Position numbers and translations under genes: made by a program
Shown: positions 17,884 through 40,243 of the stretch, piece by piece
Layout of the letters: each line of letters begins with the position of its first letter
How positions within the stretch are numbered: position 1 is the first letter of the stretch
The notes under the pieces: model-generated
Told to the model about the DNA's origin: nothing
The model's database searches: none
The model's input: only the letters and a program-made list of their open reading frames with translations
Assembly: GCF_007845675.1 (NCBI RefSeq)
Contig: NZ_VOBR01000020.1
Span: forward strand, 1 to 64,000
Source: Lentzea tibetensis
Lineage (GTDB): Bacteria; Actinomycetota; Actinomycetes; Mycobacteriales; Pseudonocardiaceae
Length of the DNA stretch: 64,000 bases
Direction of reading: 5' to 3'

Positions 17884-17892
17884 TTCCGGGTC

Positions 17893-18465
17893 GTGTCCAC
17901 CCGGGATCGCCGTGAGCGGGAACGCGCGGAACGCGAGCAGCTGATCATCGACGTGGCGCAGGACCTCGCCGAAGCCGAGGGCTGGGACGCGGTCACCACC
18001 CGCAGGCTCGCCGAGCGCGTCGAGTACAGCCAGCCAGTGCTGTACAGCCACTTCACCAGCAAGGACGCCATCGTGCGTGCCGTCGCACTGCGCGGTTTCG
18101 GCATGCTGGCGGACGAGCTGCACGCCGCGCGCACGTCCTACCCGAAGACGATGGACTCGTTGCGCGCGGTCGCCGACGCGTACCTGAGGTTCGCCAAGGC
18201 GAGGCCCGCGTTGTACGAGGCGATGTTCGTGCGGGACGTCGCCATCGCGTTCGGCACCGACGACGCGCCGCCCGAGCCGCGTGCCGCGTTCGGCGAGATC
18301 GTCGCCGCGCTCGAGCCCGTCGCGATCCCCAGCGCGCTGGAGACCTACGCCGAGGTGTTCTGGAGCGCGCTGCACGGCACGGCGTCACTGGCACGCCGGA
18401 AACGGCTGCGGCCCGAGTACCACCTGGCGCGGATGGACCTGATGATGACGAAGTTGTTCCGGTAG
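17893..18465 (+). CDS. TetR-family transcriptional regulator
   Basis: A 190-aa regulator. The N-terminal HTH is clear: LIIDVAQDLAEAEGWDAVTT, RRLAERVEYSQPVLYSHFTS, KDAIVRAVALRGF. The C-terminal half is a TetR_C-type (WHG-like) ligand domain with LRAVADAYLRFAKARPALYE. GTG 17893 follows the 34-bp palindrome, giving strong autoregulation evidence. Downstream is the SMP-30 gene, a possible target. Confidence 0.9.
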   Translation: MSTRDRRERERAEREQLIIDVAQDLAEAEGWDAVTTRRLAERVEYSQPVLYSHFTSKDAIVRAVALRGFGMLADELHAARTSYPKTMDSLRAVADAYLRFAKARPALYEAMFVRDVAIAFGTDDAPPEPRAAFGEIVAALEPVAIPSALETYAEVFWSALHGTASLARRKRLRPEYHLARMDLMMTKLFR

Positions 18466-18530
18466 TCGATTCCGGCGCACCCCGTTCGTGTAGCTGGTGA
18501 CAGGTGGGTCGCGTGGAACGGAGGACGGCG

Positions 18531-19355
18531 ATGGAAGAGCTGCTGACCGGTCTGGTGGTGGGCGAGTCCCCGCGGTGGCACGAGGGCAGGCTGTGGTTCT
18601 CGAACTGGGGCGCGCCGGAGATCGTGGCCGTCGACGTCGACGGCAAGTCCGAGGTGATCGCGCCCGGACCCAAGTTCGCCGGGTACTGCCTCGACTGGCT
18701 GGCCGACGGCAGGCTGCTCGTCACCGGTGAGACCGAGGTGCTGCGCCAGGAGCCGGACGGGTCGTTCGTCACCCACGCCGACCTCAGCGAGCTGGGCGAG
18801 GGCTGGAACGAGATCGTCGTCGACGGCAGGCAGAACATCTACGTCAACAACATCGGCTTCCGGTTCGGCGAGGAGGACTTCAAACCGGGCTTCATCGCGC
18901 TCGTCACGCCGGACGGCGCGGTGCGCAAGGTCGCCGACGACATCGCGTTCCCCAACGGCATGGTCGTCACGCCGGACAACAAGACCCTGATCATCGCCGA
19001 GTCGTGGTCGGCGAAGCTCACCGCGTTCGACATCGAGCCCGACGGCGGCCTCACCCACCGCCGAGTGTGGGCGGACGTCGGCGGCGACGGCATCTGCCTC
19101 GACGCCGAGGGCGCGATCTGGTGCGCGGACATGACCGAGTCCGGGTCGGTGGCGATGCGTGTCCGCGAGGGCGGTGAGGTGGTGGAACGGATCCCGCTCG
19201 ACGCCGCGTGCTTCGCGTGCGCGCTCGGCGGTGACGACGGCAGGACGTTGTTCCTGATGGTCGCCGAGTGGCGCGGCATCGAGCGGATGGGCGAGCTCTT
19301 CCAGTCTCGGACCGGCCGCGTGCTGACGGCGTCGGTCGCGGTCGGCGCGCACTGA
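18531..19355 (+). CDS. SMP-30/gluconolactonase family protein
   Basis: A 274-aa six-bladed beta-propeller of the SMP-30/Gnl/RE family, which hydrolyses lactones with a divalent metal. Motifs are the N-terminal GESPRWHEGRLWFSNW with the metal-ligand Glu, ELGEGWNEIVVDGRQNIYV, IAFPNGMVVTPDNKTLIIAE and GGDGICLDAEGAIWCAD. The ATG at 18531 follows GGAGG. A strong hairpin after the stop separates it from the biosynthetic cluster, so it probably lies outside it. Confidence 0.85.
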   Translation: MEELLTGLVVGESPRWHEGRLWFSNWGAPEIVAVDVDGKSEVIAPGPKFAGYCLDWLADGRLLVTGETEVLRQEPDGSFVTHADLSELGEGWNEIVVDGRQNIYVNNIGFRFGEEDFKPGFIALVTPDGAVRKVADDIAFPNGMVVTPDNKTLIIAESWSAKLTAFDIEPDGGLTHRRVWADVGGDGICLDAEGAIWCADMTESGSVAMRVREGGEVVERIPLDAACFACALGGDDGRTLFLMVAEWRGIERMGELFQSRTGRVLTASVAVGAH

Positions 19356-19365
19356 ATCGGGGGGA

Positions 19366-19398
19366 TGGTCCTGGCCACGTGCCGCGCGGCCAGGACCA
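19366..19398. terminator. Bidirectional terminator hairpin
   Basis: A perfect 11-bp stem (19366-19376 with 19388-19398) around an 11-nt loop lies between the convergent SMP-30 and monooxygenase genes. It marks the left end of the NRPS arm. Confidence 0.8.
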
Positions 19399-19403
19399 CG
19401 TCC

Positions 19404-20432
19404 TCAGCACACCTGGCGGAGCTCGTCCAGGTGCTTCAGCCCGCCGAGCACGGCGTCCGCGTCACCGACGAAGTCGATCAGGCAGGCGACCTCGTCGATG
19501 CCGACCTCCTTCAGCCGTTCGACGACCCGCACGCCGTCGGCGACCGTGCCGAAGAGCCCGCCGGTGTCGAAGTAGCGGTCGAACGACCGCTCCACCAGGA
19601 ACTCCACGTCCTCCGGGTCCATGTCGTCCGGGTTCACCCCCGGCATCAGGTCGCCGGACGCCTGCACGATCAGGCCGATGGAGCTGCGCAGGTAGTCGCT
19701 GAACGGCTTGCGCACGATCTCCCTGACCTCCTCGCGGTCGGCGCCGAGGAACGTGTGCAGCATCAGCGCGACGTGCCCGTCACCGGAGTGCCCGGCCGTC
19801 CGGTACGCGTCCCGGTAGAGCCGCACCTTCGCGGTCAGGTCGTCGAGGTCCTGGCCGAGCAGGTGGGTGAGCACGCCGACGCCCATCTCCCCCGCCTGCC
19901 GGAACGTGTCCGGCGTGCCCGCGCTGGTGAGCCACACGGGCAGCGACGGCCGCACCGGCGGCGGGTAGATGCCGACGGACGCGGCGTTCCCCGCGCCGTC
20001 GACGACCTCGACCTGCTCACCCCGCCACGCCCGCCGCACGGTGTCCACAGTGGAGGCGAGCACCTCCTTGCGGCGCGGGTAGTTCTCCGGCCTCAGTGCG
20101 AAGTCCACCGCGTGCCAGCCCGACGCGAACGACACGCCGACCCGGCCACCCGAGAGGTTGTCCACGACGGACCACTCCTCGGCGATCCGCAGCGGGTGGT
20201 GCAGCGGCGCGACGACGCTGCCCGCCCTGATCTGGACCCGCGAGGTCACCATCGCCACGGCGGCGCCGGTGACGGCCGGGTTCGGGTAGCGGCCGCCGAA
20301 CGGGTGGAAGTGCCGTTCCGGCGTCCACACCGAGGCGAACCCGTGCGCGTCGGCGAACCTGGCGCCCTCGATCAGCAGCCGGTAGTCGCCCTGGCCGCCG
20401 TCGTCGGCGAAGTAGAACAGGCCGAAGTCCAT
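19404..20432 (-). CDS. Luciferase-like flavin monooxygenase (natural-product type)
   Basis: A 342-aa luciferase-like (LLM) TIM-barrel enzyme using reduced FMN and O2. The N-terminus MDFGLFYFADDG and the motifs SVWTPERHFHPFGGRYPNPA, GSVVAPLHHPLRIAEEWSVV, GVSFASGWHAVDF and VWLTSAGTPDTFRQAGEMG are those of the secondary-metabolite LLM subgroup often found inside or beside NRPS clusters. The ATG at 20432 follows GGGGGAGG. It is the last gene of the NRPS operon, 8 bp from the binding-protein gene. Likely role: hydroxylation of an amino acid or of the peptide. Confidence 0.8.
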   Translation of the reverse strand: MDFGLFYFADDGGQGDYRLLIEGARFADAHGFASVWTPERHFHPFGGRYPNPAVTGAAVAMVTSRVQIRAGSVVAPLHHPLRIAEEWSVVDNLSGGRVGVSFASGWHAVDFALRPENYPRRKEVLASTVDTVRRAWRGEQVEVVDGAGNAASVGIYPPPVRPSLPVWLTSAGTPDTFRQAGEMGVGVLTHLLGQDLDDLTAKVRLYRDAYRTAGHSGDGHVALMLHTFLGADREEVREIVRKPFSDYLRSSIGLIVQASGDLMPGVNPDDMDPEDVEFLVERSFDRYFDTGGLFGTVADGVRVVERLKEVGIDEVACLIDFVGDADAVLGGLKHLDELRQVC

Positions 20433-20440
20433 GCCTCCCC

Positions 20441-22063
20441 CTAGCGGTCGCAGGGTTCGACGACCCTGACCTTGAAGATGTCGATGTCGGTCAGGACGCT
20501 GACCTTCACGTTGCGCAGCCGGGGCGACCAGCCGACGGCCGACCACTCCTGCCACAGCGGCACGACCGGCATGTCCTGCACCAGCAGGCGCTCCGCGTCG
20601 CGGTACAGCCCGAGCGCGGCCTCCTTGCTCGGTGCCCGGTCGGCCTTGTCGAGCGCGGCGTCGAACGCCGGGTTCGAGTAGCCGTAGTCGTTCGAGGACG
20701 CCCCCGTCTTGTACAACGGGGTCAGGAAGTTCTCGATCGACGGGTAGTCGGCGCGCCAGTCCGAGCGGTAGGCGCCGGTCATCCGCTTGCCCACGATCGC
20801 CTCGCGGAACTCGCGGAACGACATGGTCTCCTTGGTGACGCAGTCGACGCCGAGCGTGGTCTTGATGCTCTCGCACACCGGCCCGAGCCACGTGCGCGCG
20901 CCGGACTCGACGTTGGTGTGCAGCTCGATCGGACCCTGGAAACCGGTGCGGGCGAACAGCTCCCGCGCCTTGGCCGGGTTGTACGTGCACAGCTCACCGC
21001 ACTGCCCCGGCGCGTAGCCCTCCAGTCCGGGGATGGTGAACCCGTCCGCCGCCTTCTGCCCGCCACCGACCTTCTTGATCAGCTCGGCGCGGTCGATCGA
21101 CATCGACACCGCCTTGCGCAGGTCGGGGTTGTCGTAGCCGGGCTTGTAGCTCGGGAACGCCAGGTTCTGCATCAGCAGGAAGTTGCGGTCGGTGAAGCGG
21201 CCGGGCAGGTCCTTCTTGTACTGGCCGCTGGTGATCTTCTCGTACGGCATGGCCTCCATGAAGTCGAGCTCACCGCGCACCAGCGCGTCGTAGGCCACCG
21301 ACGTGTTCGGATAGACCGTGTAGTGCAGGTCCTTGATGCGCGGCTTCTCCTCGCCCTTGAAGCCCTTGAACGCGGTGAGCTTCTGGTGCCCGTTCGGCAC
21401 GGCCTCGACGAACTTGTACGGCCCGTTGCCGACCGGCTTGCGCTTCCAGGCCTCCTGGTCGCGGAAGAACGAGTCCGGCAGCGGGTAGAACGCCCAGTAG
21501 CCGACCATCGTCGGGAAGATCGACAACGGGACGCTGAGCGTCACCTGGAACTCGTAGTCGTTGATGATCTTCAAACCGGACAGCTTGTCCGTGGTGGGCG
21601 TCCCGCTGGCCGGGTTGAGGTCGGCATAGCCCTGGATGCGCTCCATGAACGTGTTGTTGCGCAGCTTGTTCGGCCCGTACGCGACGTGGTTCCAGGCGTT
21701 GACGAAGTTGCGCGCCTTCACCTCGCTGCCGTCGTGGAACTTCCAGCCGCGGTGGATCTTGATGCGGAAGACCTTGGAGTCCTTGGTCTCGATCGACTTC
21801 GCCATCGCGTTGTACGGCGCGGCGTCCTCCAGCCGGTAGCCGACGAGTCCGGTGAACATCATGCTGATCAGCCGGCCGCCACCCCACTCGTTGGTGTCCC
21901 CCGGCAGCAGCGGGCGGAACGGCTCGGTGTTGAACATGCGGACGACCGTGTTCTGAAACCCGTGCTGATCCGCCACCGCCGCGGTCTGCACGGCTGGCGC
22001 CACGAGCCCCGTGGCGACCAGCGTCGCTCCAGCGAGCGTCAGCAGTTTCCTGACGAACGACAT
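20441..22063 (-). CDS. Oligopeptide-type ABC substrate-binding protein
   Basis: A 540-aa SBP_bac_5 (OppA/DppA-like) protein. It has a Sec signal (LAGATLVATGLVAPAVQTAA) without a clear lipobox Cys, then the binding-protein core: RIKIHRGWKFHDGSEVKARN, KPVGNGPYKFVEAVPNGHQK, DLRKAVSMSIDRAELI and VLWQEWS-like ending (VVPLWQEWSAVGW). No permease or ATPase genes accompany it. In NRPS clusters such orphan binding proteins may take part in peptide handling outside the cell. The ATG at 22063 is used; a GTG at 22066 directly precedes it. Confidence 0.8.
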   Translation of the reverse strand: MSFVRKLLTLAGATLVATGLVAPAVQTAAVADQHGFQNTVVRMFNTEPFRPLLPGDTNEWGGGRLISMMFTGLVGYRLEDAAPYNAMAKSIETKDSKVFRIKIHRGWKFHDGSEVKARNFVNAWNHVAYGPNKLRNNTFMERIQGYADLNPASGTPTTDKLSGLKIINDYEFQVTLSVPLSIFPTMVGYWAFYPLPDSFFRDQEAWKRKPVGNGPYKFVEAVPNGHQKLTAFKGFKGEEKPRIKDLHYTVYPNTSVAYDALVRGELDFMEAMPYEKITSGQYKKDLPGRFTDRNFLLMQNLAFPSYKPGYDNPDLRKAVSMSIDRAELIKKVGGGQKAADGFTIPGLEGYAPGQCGELCTYNPAKARELFARTGFQGPIELHTNVESGARTWLGPVCESIKTTLGVDCVTKETMSFREFREAIVGKRMTGAYRSDWRADYPSIENFLTPLYKTGASSNDYGYSNPAFDAALDKADRAPSKEAALGLYRDAERLLVQDMPVVPLWQEWSAVGWSPRLRNVKVSVLTDIDIFKVRVVEPCDR

Positions 22064-22072
22064 CACTCCCCC

Positions 22073-23494
22073 TTAGTTGACAACGGATTCCCGTGCGCGC
22101 ACCCCGAGCGTCAGCAGGACGCCCAGCACCAGCGCGGCGACGGGGAGCAGGTAGGCGAAACGCAGCGCGTCGGCGAAGCCCTCGCGCAGTGCGGGCGGGA
22201 CCACCCCGGACTTGAGCAGGTCCGGGTGGACGCCCTCGGCGGTCAGTCTGGCCTGCAGCAGCGCGCCCACCGCCGCGCTGCCGAGCAGGCTGCCGCACAA
22301 CCTGGTGGTGTTGAACAGACCTGACGCGGCACCGGACATCGACTGGTCGACGTCGCGCATGGCGATGATCGCCGCGGGTGACCCGCCGACGCCCATGCCG
22401 AACCCGAGCACCACCAGCCCCGGCAGCAGGTGCCACCATTGGCCGTCCGCGCGGACGGCGAACGCGATGCCCACGATGCCCGCCGCGAACAACGCGAACC
22501 CGGCCATCAGCACCGGTTTGCCGCCGTAGCGGTCGATCATCGCGCCGGACTTCGGTGCGACGACCGCGGAGAGCAGCGGCGCGACCGCGATGGTCAGCCC
22601 CGCGTCGCGCGCGCTCAACCCCGCCACCGACTGCAGGTGCAGCAGCGTGAGGAACAGCATCGCGCCGAGCCCGAGCGGCAACGCGGCGACCACGACGGCC
22701 ATCAGCGAGAAGTTCCGGTCGCGCACCACCGCGAACGGCAGCAGCGGCTCCCGGTCCTGCCTGCCCCGTTCGGCCAGCACGAACAGCGCCAGCACGAGCA
22801 CACCCGCGACCAGCACCAGCTGGATCGTGCCGTCCCAGCCGTGCCGCTCCCCCTCGATCAGCCCGTACGTCAGCAGGAACAGCCCGGTGGTGACGAGCAC
22901 CGTGCCCAGCACGTCCAGCCTGCGCCTGCCGTTCGACGCGTGCTCGGGCAGCCACAGCAGGCCGAGCACGGCCGCGGCGATGCCGAGCGGGACGTTGAGG
23001 TAGAAGATCCACCGCCAGCCGAGCGTGTCGACGAGCAGCCCGCCGACCGTCGGGCCGACCGCGGCACCCAGCCCGCCGACCGCACCCCACACGCCGAACG
23101 CGGCGCCGCGCTTCTCCTCCGGGAACACGATCGTCAGCAGCGACAGCGTCTGCGGCACCAGCATCGCGGCACCGATGCCCTGCACGACCCGCGCGGCGAC
23201 CAGCTGTCCCGGTGACTGGGCCGCTCCGCACACCACCGACGCGAGGGTGAACAGCGTGACGCCGAGGACGAACATCCGGCGCTGTCCGAACAGGTCGCCG
23301 AGGCGGCCGCCGGTCACCAGCAGCACGGTGAACGCGAGCACGTAGGCGTTGATCACCCACAGCACCGAGTCGAGCCCGGCGCCCAGGTCCGCGGCGAGCG
23401 TCGGCACCGCGACGTTGACGACCGTCGTGTCGAGCAGTGTGGCGACCTGGCCGAGCACGAGCGCGACCAGCACCAGCCACGGGTTTCGGTTCAC
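22073..23494 (-). CDS. DHA2-family MFS exporter (EmrB/QacA type)
   Basis: A 473-aa, 14-helix drug:H+ antiporter. Motif C-type [18 protein letters not shown] lies in helix 1, motif [18 protein letters not shown] follows helix 2, and [13 protein letters not shown] lies near helix 6. The GTG start overlaps the mbtH stop by 3 bp, coupling it to the NRPS. It is the likely exporter and self-resistance pump for the peptide. Confidence 0.9.
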   Translation of the reverse strand: MNRNPWLVLVALVLGQVATLLDTTVVNVAVPTLAADLGAGLDSVLWVINAYVLAFTVLLVTGGRLGDLFGQRRMFVLGVTLFTLASVVCGAAQSPGQLVAARVVQGIGAAMLVPQTLSLLTIVFPEEKRGAAFGVWGAVGGLGAAVGPTVGGLLVDTLGWRWIFYLNVPLGIAAAVLGLLWLPEHASNGRRRLDVLGTVLVTTGLFLLTYGLIEGERHGWDGTIQLVLVAGVLVLALFVLAERGRQDREPLLPFAVVRDRNFSLMAVVVAALPLGLGAMLFLTLLHLQSVAGLSARDAGLTIAVAPLLSAVVAPKSGAMIDRYGGKPVLMAGFALFAAGIVGIAFAVRADGQWWHLLPGLVVLGFGMGVGGSPAAIIAMRDVDQSMSGAASGLFNTTRLCGSLLGSAAVGALLQARLTAEGVHPDLLKSGVVPPALREGFADALRFAYLLPVAALVLGVLLTLGVRARESVVN

Positions 23495-23699
23495 GACCGG
23501 CCCATCTGCTCGACGAGGCTGCGCGGGCGCATGTCAGCCCAGTGCTCGTCGACGTGGTCGAGGCACGCCTGTCTGGAGTCCGGGCCGTGCGCGACGGTCC
23601 ACCCGGCGGGGACGTCGATGTGCTCGGGCCACAGCGAGTACTGGCCCTCGGCGTTGGTGAGGACGAGGTAGGTGCCGTCGGCGTTCTCGAACGGGTTGG

Positions 23700-23703
<4 letters not shown>
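23491..23703 (-). CDS. mbtH-like: MbtH-like protein
   Basis: A 70-aa MbtH-family chaperone that binds and activates NRPS adenylation domains. Conserved residues are NPFEN at the start, [14 protein letters not shown] with the invariant SLWP and PxGW elements, and LDHVDEHW. It overlaps the NRPS stop by 4 bp (ATGA) and is the expected partner of the A domains of this cluster. Confidence 0.95.
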
Positions 23704-38120
<14,417 letters not shown>

Positions 38121-38233
38121 GAACCCGCCCCGTCCGATTCCCCCGCGTCCGGCGAAACGCCCCCGATGCACCGGACTGATGCGCTAGCTTGGCCCGGCAC
38201 GTTTCCAGTCCACCAGTGCCAATGGAGCGAGAA
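38121..38233. promoter_or_regulatory. Divergent promoter region between NRPS and MocR regulator
   Basis: A 113-bp spacer between divergent start codons must hold the NRPS-arm promoter and that of the regulator. A 9-bp direct repeat CGTTTCCAG occurs at 38200-38208 and 38240-38248, with the second copy inside the regulator's first codons; MocR proteins often bind direct repeats. GGAG at 38224-38227 is the regulator's ribosome binding site. Confidence 0.5.
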
Positions 38234-39703
38234 ATGGACCGTTTCCAGGACCCGGCAGAACTGGTCGAGCTCCTCGGTGACTGGTCGACGGCGCGCGGAC
38301 CGCTGTACCGGAGGCTGGCGGCCGCGCTCACCAAGGCGATGCGCGCGGGCGACCTGCCGCACGGCGAACGGCTGCCGTCCGAACGGGACCTCGCCAGGAT
38401 GTTGCAGGTCAGCAGGGCGACCGTGGTCGCGGCGTACGACGAGCTGCGCAGCGCGGGCATGGTCGACAGCAGGCGCGGCAGCGGCACCAGGGTCACCACC
38501 GAGGCGCCGAAGCGCAGGCCGGGCGCGGACGGCCGGGTGCCGGGTGGTCGCGCGACGTCGATCTTCCAGCGGCTCGTGGACGGACCGGGCGAGCTGATCT
38601 CGCTGGCGTTCGCGGTCGAACCGGCCGCACCCGAGCTCGCGGACGTGGTGCGCGAGCTCGTCGACGAGGAGCTGCCGGAGCTGCTGGCCGACGTCGGTTA
38701 CCACCCGCGCGGGTTCCCGCCGCTGCGCGAGACGATCTCCGCGTACTACAAGGAGATGCAGCTCCCGACGGTCCCGGACCAGGTGCTCGTGACGACCGGC
38801 GCGCAGCAGGCGCTCGGCCTGGTCGGTCAGATGTACCTGCGGCCGGGCTCGACCGTCGTCGTCGAGTCGCCGAGCTGGCCCGGCTGCCTCGACGTGTTCC
38901 GCGCTGCGGGCGCGAAGATGATCTCCGTGCCGCTGGACGACGAGGGTATCTCCGCCGACGGCCTCGCGCAGGCGTTCGGCGAGCACCGGCCGGCACTGCT
39001 GTACGTGATGCCGACGTTCCACAACCCGACGGGCACCCTCATGTCCGCGCACCGGCGGAGCAGGGTCGCCGAGATCGCCGCCCGCCACGAGGTCCCCGTG
39101 CTGGAGGACAACGCCTACACCTCGTCGGACTCGGCGTGCGTGCCACCGATCGCGGCGTTCGCGCCACCGGGCGCCGAGGTGCTGACGGTCGGCTCGCTCG
39201 CCAAGGCGGTATGGGGCGGCCTGCGGATCGGCTGGGTGCGCGCGCCCGGCGAGATCACCGAACGCCTCGCTCGGTACAAGGTGCGCGCGGACCTCGCGAG
39301 CCCGGTGCTCGACCAGGCGCTGGCCGCGCGCGTCCTGCCGCGGCTCGACGAGATCGCCGACGGCCGCGCCGCGGTGATGAACGCGCGGCTCGACCTGCTG
39401 TGCGACCTGCTCACCGAGCACCTGCCGGACTGGCGGTGGCGCAGGCCGGACGGCGGCTCCGCGCTGTGGACCGAGCTGCCGGACACCGACGCGCGGGTCT
39501 TCGCCCAACTCGCGCTGCGCCAGGGCGTCGAGGTCGTGCCCGGCGCGGTCAACGACCCGACCGGCGGACACGACAACCACATTCGCCTGCCGTTCACCTT
39601 CCCCGAGGAGACGCTGACCGAACTGGTCCGCAGGCTCCACCGGGCGTGGCTCGAACTAAAGCGCCACGGCCCGGAAAACCCGACCCACCACCCGTCGGTG
39701 TAA
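38234..39703 (+). CDS. MocR-type (GntR + aminotransferase) transcriptional regulator
   Basis: A 489-aa regulator. An N-terminal GntR winged helix (LYRRLAAALTKAMRAGDLPH, RLPSERDLARMLQVSRATVV, RRGSGTRVT) is linked to a fold-type I aminotransferase domain. The PLP-binding lysine is apparent in VGSLAKAVWGGLRIGW near residue 325, and MPTFHNPTGTLM and LEDNAYTSSDS mark the cofactor pocket. MocR proteins sense PLP, an amino acid or their adduct. ATG 38234 is chosen because GGAG precedes it at proper spacing; in-frame ATG 38222 lacks one. It sits between the two arms and is the obvious cluster regulator. Confidence 0.9.
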   Translation: MDRFQDPAELVELLGDWSTARGPLYRRLAAALTKAMRAGDLPHGERLPSERDLARMLQVSRATVVAAYDELRSAGMVDSRRGSGTRVTTEAPKRRPGADGRVPGGRATSIFQRLVDGPGELISLAFAVEPAAPELADVVRELVDEELPELLADVGYHPRGFPPLRETISAYYKEMQLPTVPDQVLVTTGAQQALGLVGQMYLRPGSTVVVESPSWPGCLDVFRAAGAKMISVPLDDEGISADGLAQAFGEHRPALLYVMPTFHNPTGTLMSAHRRSRVAEIAARHEVPVLEDNAYTSSDSACVPPIAAFAPPGAEVLTVGSLAKAVWGGLRIGWVRAPGEITERLARYKVRADLASPVLDQALAARVLPRLDEIADGRAAVMNARLDLLCDLLTEHLPDWRWRRPDGGSALWTELPDTDARVFAQLALRQGVEVVPGAVNDPTGGHDNHIRLPFTFPEETLTELVRRLHRAWLELKRHGPENPTHHPSV

Positions 39704-40243
39704 TCAACCGGTCACGGGTCGTGCATCACGGTCTGGTCTATTCCATTCAGCACTGTCAACGGCGCTCCGTAGTCACCCGATCACGCATTCTGTGACGGCC
39801 ATCCTGACTGGGGAGCGCATTTTGCTGCGTCTCCGTAAAGCGATCCAATTTCACCCCGCCCAGCGGTCCAACCTAGCCCGAAGAGACTAGCGGATTACCA
39901 CCAACAACCTTATTGCCCCGGCGACATGGAGCAACATATGGTTGCGCGAGAACAGTGGCCGTGGGGAGACGCCACTTTTCCCGCGAACATCCCGATCAGT
40001 GGACCGAATGTATCGGAATCGGAGTTGTCCACTCCGTTCCTACGTGGGTTCCGCGCCGTGGGGATCGCGGAGAAGGGGGATGCAAGAGGGGGTAAGACAC
40101 GAATGTGTACCGGCCGAGGGGGAGACTTGGCTCGCGTACGACTTCTCGTCGAACGTTCGAGGCGATAGCCGGCAGATAGCGCTCCTCCCTTTCCTGATCA
40201 CACCGCACCCGCATGCGGACGACAATCTGGAATGGGTTAATTC
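39704..40243 (+). other. 540-bp non-coding leader before the trp-like operon
   Basis: The longest gene-free stretch inside the cluster. Base composition is lower in GC than the neighbours and no frame shows typical GC3 bias. It presumably holds the promoter of the eleven-gene operon. A small inverted repeat CGGAGT-TGTCC-ACTCCG lies at 40020-40036. A frame from ATG 39926 (80 codons) has a short W-P-W stretch early on, but its codon use is not gene-like. I see no clear riboswitch. Confidence 0.5.
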
